Notes under the pieces: model-generated
Told to the model about the DNA's origin: nothing
Databases searched by the model: none
The model's input: only the letters and a program-made list of their open reading frames with translations
In this document: piece by piece, positions 6,501 to 8,457 of the stretch
Position numbering within the stretch: the first letter of the stretch is position 1
How the letters are laid out: each line of letters starts with the position of its first letter
Made by a program: the position numbers and the translations under genes
Assembly (NCBI GenBank): GCA_002452295.1
Contig: DKEX01000066.1
Span: forward strand, 5,489 to 13,945
Source: Firmicutes bacterium UBA6811
Lineage (GTDB): Bacteria > Bacillota > SHA-98 > UBA4971
Length of the DNA stretch: 8,457 bases
Direction of reading: 5' to 3'

Positions 6501-7168
6501 TGGCCCTTCACCACAACCCGTGCGATGATCGTTGGGTTTTCATGGACGAAAGCAGGCTGGCCCTCAGGCAGATGATTGAACGCTATGGAGTAAAGTATGT
6601 TTTCGCAGGGCACCGACATACAGACCAGTCGGAAGAGACGGAAACAACAAAGATTATCACCACTCGCACCGCCCAAGCTGCTGCCGAGACGGGAGTCGGT
6701 TACCGGCTGATAGAAGTCAACCAGGGGAGGGTCACGTCTTTCAACTACAACGAGCCCAAGTCTTCTCAAACCACAGGGCTTCTGAAGACGTACCTTTCTC
6801 CCGGCGAGGCGGACAAGCCATCATCGTTGCCCTTTAGCACCTTCCTGGTTCGCGCTTCACACCAAGATGTGCTTTCTGGAAAGGTAGTCTTCGCCAATGA
6901 GGGTCTCAAGGACGTCGTTTTGCATGCCAGGTTCGTCCTTCCCCGGGGAACGCGCGGCCAGCGTGAGACATCGGGCGGACAGATCGGCGGACAAAGCGCT
7001 CCAGAGGAACTTGATGGTATGCCTTTCATTGTGGAGCAAGATAGGGCGAGGGTGTGGCAAGTGGTTCAGACATCGCAATCCATCGTGTACTACCTCAAGC
7101 TAAGGCCTGAGAAGCGATCGAGTCTGGGGGTTGGGGTTTCTGTACCGCTTGCGAGTCCCGAGAGCTGA
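3521..7168 (+). CDS. Large exported multidomain calcineurin-like metallophosphoesterase with OB-like domains and PD40 propeller
   Basis: A 1215-residue protein. MRRRTRLIS plus a hydrophobic stretch (about 8-25) is a signal peptide or anchor. Residues 45-165 and 170-290 look like two OB-type beta-barrels (TVTVEGVAVV, GDLVRVTGKV; QLVTTEGRIS, GDYVVVTGVL). Residues 333-607 hold six PD40 blades, each with xWxPDG at W339, 393, 443, 488, 538 and 582, a TolB-like propeller. A polar linker (608-655) and a beta-sandwich-like region (about 655-835) follow. The catalytic domain (837-1060) has the complete calcineurin-like set: D844-x-H846, G884-D885, G918-N919-H920-D921, H997/H998, and G1030-H1031-x-H1033, binding two metals for phosphomonoester or diester hydrolysis. 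Residues 1090-1215 form a beta-rich tail. Alternative starts 3392, 3497 and 3515 are possible; 3521 has the best-spaced GGGAG and avoids the folded upstream region. The Gfo/Idh/MocA gene follows by 13 nt. Extracytoplasmic location is inferred; the substrate is unknown. Confidence 0.9.
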   Translation: MRRRTRLISIMMAVVVAVLLGRLSIPLTSQEVGLCAASELSPRSVTLVNLADLRVTNELGEPVLLDRTVTVEGVAVVDTGRWHNAANYFAIVGPEPPSAGRGAGTKEPVGERLYGVLVYLPGTTRPEVRAGDLVRVTGKVSVRGYTTDYGTTVVMPSKSEDITILEQTHPLGTLTAGVTLPTDPTYSEAEPLEGQLVTTEGRISRYDNEGITRGFWVDGSRDGNTEDGKGKMQVKFYDYAGIDITSLRNGDYVVVTGVLVQGDDAPPYNSFYYLRPTKQADIRSDPSRARKAADGDEADIGMSYRVAQPVHLPDKGIYQLSCLVSGSSYPFVDQLYPDWRPDGSAVVFTLGKIKCARTTQETADLNLFLLKFTGQTEVSQLTFDRNPKAFPRWSPDGRRVAYSSAVNLDEEQGDWDIWVWDLDRENKPIRVTTDSSYDTTPAWSPDGKSLVFRSNRAGNWDLWRVDLYGTGNPVRLIDSPADEGYPDWSPDGSTIAYQSDCDGGTFNIWVLRLNERDEGLSRRCLTEPLSGNSVYPRWSPDGSKIAFMSNHYGTWDVWVADVLTGRLQRVTDLDGDERYPAWSPDGRRILFASDPGQGWNLYVADLQKIARMRGDKPDETGGAASTGAEHPHEVQGNAATPEGFTCGKVVSSEPGFEQEVARARATDPAGNRCNDIPDEGGAAGISRIVSPLLTQPAFVRPGDAISVRVLAPEKTAGTAGWQARLSVQGGAIACLDHAQARCDDNRRDAGLSGSNRQVFGASGASSERATVLYEVPLSVEQVAQENDGYWRIKARVPYCTPLELYDLIVTVSTDKGKAVTDRQPNAVRVTHGVQDSFRFAILSDVHLNNARSTGAGTGNPVNYLLLKAIAELNLLKPDFVILLGDLVESSADTYDRDFEQMWHILDEYAEFPVYTVMGNHDGQRVGQTSGFDYWHRYFGPLYYSFDWGDWHFAVVNTYDHPTHPSDNGTIGPTQLDWLERDLRLASSRKKRLVMALHHNPCDDRWVFMDESRLALRQMIERYGVKYVFAGHRHTDQSEETETTKIITTRTAQAAAETGVGYRLIEVNQGRVTSFNYNEPKSSQTTGLLKTYLSPGEADKPSSLPFSTFLVRASHQDVLSGKVVFANEGLKDVVLHARFVLPRGTRGQRETSGGQIGGQSAPEELDGMPFIVEQDRARVWQVVQTSQSIVYYLKLRPEKRSSLGVGVSVPLASPES
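4517..5341 (+). repeat. Six divergent PD40 blade repeats inside the phosphatase gene
   Basis: Six units of about 45-54 codons each contain a segment encoding WSPDG (first copy WRPDG), at 4535, 4697, 4847, 4982, 5132 and 5264, for example tggtcacctgacgg. The second to sixth units end in [DN]-[ILV]-[WY] (DIWVWDLD, DLWRVDL, NIWVLRL, DVWVADV, NLYVADL); the first is more divergent. Nucleotide identity outside the core is low, so this is an old protein repeat and not a recent tandem duplication. Confidence 0.85.
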
Positions 7169-7170
7169 CA

Positions 7171-7195
7171 AGAGGTACAAGGTGAACGAAAGGGG
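7171..7195 (+). promoter_or_regulatory. Two consecutive ribosome binding sites for alternative GTG starts
   Basis: AGAGG (7171-7175) lies 6 nt before GTG 7182, and AGGGG (7191-7195) lies 7 nt before an in-frame GTG at 7203. I choose 7182 because GAGGT matches the anti-Shine-Dalgarno sequence better, but 7203 would give the very short N-terminus (VHTVAIWGAG) common in this family. Either start leaves the upstream stop codon (7166-7168) outside the gene. Confidence 0.6.
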
Positions 7196-8201
7196 TGCTG
7201 GAGTGCATACAGTTGCCATCTGGGGTGCCGGCACGATGGGGAGAGTACATGCCGGTTGCTACGGAAGGAGCAGAGAGGCCCGGGTAAGGTACATAATCGA
7301 TCAGGACCTTGACAGGGCAGCGCAGCTTGCGTCCGCATACGGCGCTACGCCGACGGCTGACCCGAATGTAGCTCTTACCGACCGGGACATTGATGTGGTT
7401 GATGTGTGCCTTCCCACGTATCTTCACAGGGAGTCTGTGGAACATGCCGCAGGCTTCGGCAAACACGTCTTCTGCGAGAAACCGATAGCGCTCAGCGTTG
7501 ATGACGCAAGGGCCATGATAAGCGCCTGCCAGTCACGCGGCCTAAAGCTCGGGATAGGCCACGTGCTGCGGTATTTCCCTGAGTACGAGATGGCGCACCA
7601 CATGATAACTTCCGGCAAGCTCGGGCGAATCGGCGTTGTTCGCCTGTCGAGGATCGGGCCGTTCCCCAGAGCGTGGGCGGACTGGTATACGGACAACGAG
7701 CGCAGCGGAGGCTTGCTCCTCGACCTATCCATACACGACTTCGACTTCCTGGCGTGGTGCTTCGGCCCGGTGGAGCGGGTCTACGCGCGCAAAGTCTGGC
7801 AGGACAGGCCCCTCGAGTATGCGCTCGCTGTGGTGCGCATGAAGAACGGCGTCATCGCTCACGTCGAGGGGAGCTGGGCTCACCCGGGTCCGTTTTCGTA
7901 CAAGTTCGAGGTGTGCGGAAGCGCAGGGATGATCGAGTTTGACAGCCGCAAAACGCGTCCGCTGTCGGTTCTGACTGCAAGCACGACAGGCAACGCAGCG
8001 CCCGGCGTGGCGGTTCCGGAAAGCCCGCTCAAAGACAAAGAACCGTACCTCGGTGAGATTCGCGAGTTTCTCGCGTACGTTCGCGGCGAATGCACGCCAC
8101 GAGTGCTCCCGGAAGACGCGGTGGCTGCTCTCGAAATAAGCCTTGCAGCGATCCGCTCGGCGGACTCGGGTAAGGTGGCGATACCCTTCCCCCGTCTCTA
8201 A
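7182..8201 (+). CDS. Gfo/Idh/MocA-family oxidoreductase
   Basis: A 339-residue cytoplasmic NAD(P)-dependent dehydrogenase-like protein, typical family length. The N-terminal Rossmann fold opens with VAIWGAGTMG (residues 11-20, GxGxxG) and HAG. C98-E99-K100-P101 is the family EKP motif, whose Lys contributes to catalysis and cofactor binding. The C-terminal alpha/beta domain carries GGLLLDLSIHDFDFLAW (177-192), matching the GG..xDxGxHxxD signature with D181 and the catalytic-type H185. The C-terminus EIREFLAYVRG...PEDAVAALEISLAAIRSADSGK is characteristic. Members oxidise or reduce sugars, inositols, sugar acids and related polyols; the substrate cannot be told from sequence. It begins 13 nt after the phosphatase stop and is probably cotranscribed with it. 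A second member of the same family follows 72 nt downstream, as often found in carbohydrate catabolic clusters. Confidence 0.95.
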   Translation: MNERGAGVHTVAIWGAGTMGRVHAGCYGRSREARVRYIIDQDLDRAAQLASAYGATPTADPNVALTDRDIDVVDVCLPTYLHRESVEHAAGFGKHVFCEKPIALSVDDARAMISACQSRGLKLGIGHVLRYFPEYEMAHHMITSGKLGRIGVVRLSRIGPFPRAWADWYTDNERSGGLLLDLSIHDFDFLAWCFGPVERVYARKVWQDRPLEYALAVVRMKNGVIAHVEGSWAHPGPFSYKFEVCGSAGMIEFDSRKTRPLSVLTASTTGNAAPGVAVPESPLKDKEPYLGEIREFLAYVRGECTPRVLPEDAVAALEISLAAIRSADSGKVAIPFPRL

Positions 8202-8273
8202 AGGCGGTGGGTTCCCGTCAAGGGGCTTACAAGGTTGGGGATATCTGCTGTGGATAGGTGGGGTGAAGGCGGC
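8202..8273 (+). other. Intergenic spacer before the second oxidoreductase gene
   Basis: This 72-nt spacer is G-rich (several GGGG runs) and has no promoter or terminator that I can support. It stays open in the frame of both flanking genes, so alternative upstream starts TTG 8235 or GTG 8250 are conceivable. AAGG at 8266-8269 serves ATG 8274 or 8277. Confidence 0.5.
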
Positions 8274-8457
8274 ATGATGGAAATGAGGAGTCCGGTCCGG
8301 GAACTGCGCTTCGGCATGATCAGCTTTGCGCACATGCATGCATACAGCTACGCGCACGCGGTGCGCACGATCCCCGGTGTGGAGCTGGCCGGCATAGCGG
8401 ACGAAGATGAAGAGCGCGGACAAGCTGCCGCACGCGAGCTTAGCACGCGTTACTACC
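8274..8457 (+). CDS. Gfo/Idh/MocA-family oxidoreductase, N-terminal fragment (runs off right edge)
   Basis: Sixty-one codons are present. After MMEMRSPVREL comes RFGMISFAHMHAYSYAHAV, then PGVELAGIADEDEERGQAAA: the beta1-loop-helix and beta2 (ending in the Asp that usually contacts the nucleotide ribose) of a Gfo/Idh/MocA Rossmann fold. The usual GxGxxG loop is replaced by GMISFAHMHA, a variant I associate with a subgroup of this family carrying an SFAH-x-HA loop. ATG 8274 and ATG 8277 are both plausible, with AAGG 4 or 7 nt upstream. It lies in the same direction as the preceding oxidoreductase and is probably in one transcript with it. The EKP motif and catalytic His would lie outside the window. 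Confidence 0.8.
   Translation, partial: MMEMRSPVRELRFGMISFAHMHAYSYAHAVRTIPGVELAGIADEDEERGQAAARELSTRYY

Noticed and set aside
7131..7181. Upstream extension of the first oxidoreductase into the phosphatase gene
   Set aside because: It would overlap the phosphatase by 38 nt and add a non-family N-terminus, while two good GTG starts with ribosome binding sites follow.
7725..8423. Minus-strand 232-codon open frame over the two oxidoreductase genes
   Set aside because: It is antisense to two genes with strong family motifs, and its composition (His/Arg-rich) is typical of shadow frames.

Overview
The window suggests a moderately GC-rich bacterium. Strong purine-rich ribosome binding sites, ATG/GTG starts, a good sigma-A-type promoter and exported enzymes point to a Bacillota-like (possibly thermophilic clostridial) chromosome, but this is inference because no rRNA or other taxonomic marker is present. 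There is no CRISPR array, tRNA, rRNA, integrase or intact transposase.

Layout. The left quarter is on the minus strand. It holds the N-terminal 258 residues of a membrane-anchored or exported type I phosphodiesterase/nucleotide pyrophosphatase-like enzyme (runs off the left edge, start at 776), preceded at 968-2131 by a ROK-family transcriptional regulator with an unusual effector domain. A divergent intergenic region (2132-2484) carries a convincing promoter for each direction and a 10-bp hairpin in the rightward leader. Everything to the right is on the plus strand: a secreted PD40 beta-propeller protein (2485-3330); a 190-bp gap (3331-3520) packed with nested hairpins; a very large exported multidomain metallophosphoesterase (3521-7168: two OB-like domains, six-bladed TolB-like propeller, beta-sandwich linker, calcineurin-like phosphatase, C-terminal beta domain); a Gfo/Idh/MocA oxidoreductase (7182-8201) 13 nt downstream; and the start of a second Gfo/Idh/MocA protein (8274 to the right edge).

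How they may fit together. Two unrelated phosphoesterase folds and two PD40 propeller proteins, all apparently extracytoplasmic, sit around a ROK regulator, a family that usually senses sugars or sugar derivatives. Two cytoplasmic sugar-type dehydrogenases follow. A plausible reading is a locus that dephosphorylates an external phosphorylated or nucleotide-linked substrate and oxidises a sugar or polyol inside the cell; the substrate cannot be read from the sequence.

The most interesting element is non-coding. Positions 3357-3520 form an IS605-style bulged hairpin followed by several stems, including an 8-bp pairing that involves a hairpin loop (a pseudoknot), and end exactly at the metallophosphoesterase start codon. 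The layout recalls a HEARO / IscB omega-RNA scaffold left without its nuclease gene. The family assignment comes from layout and memory of the family and has not been tested with a covariance model.
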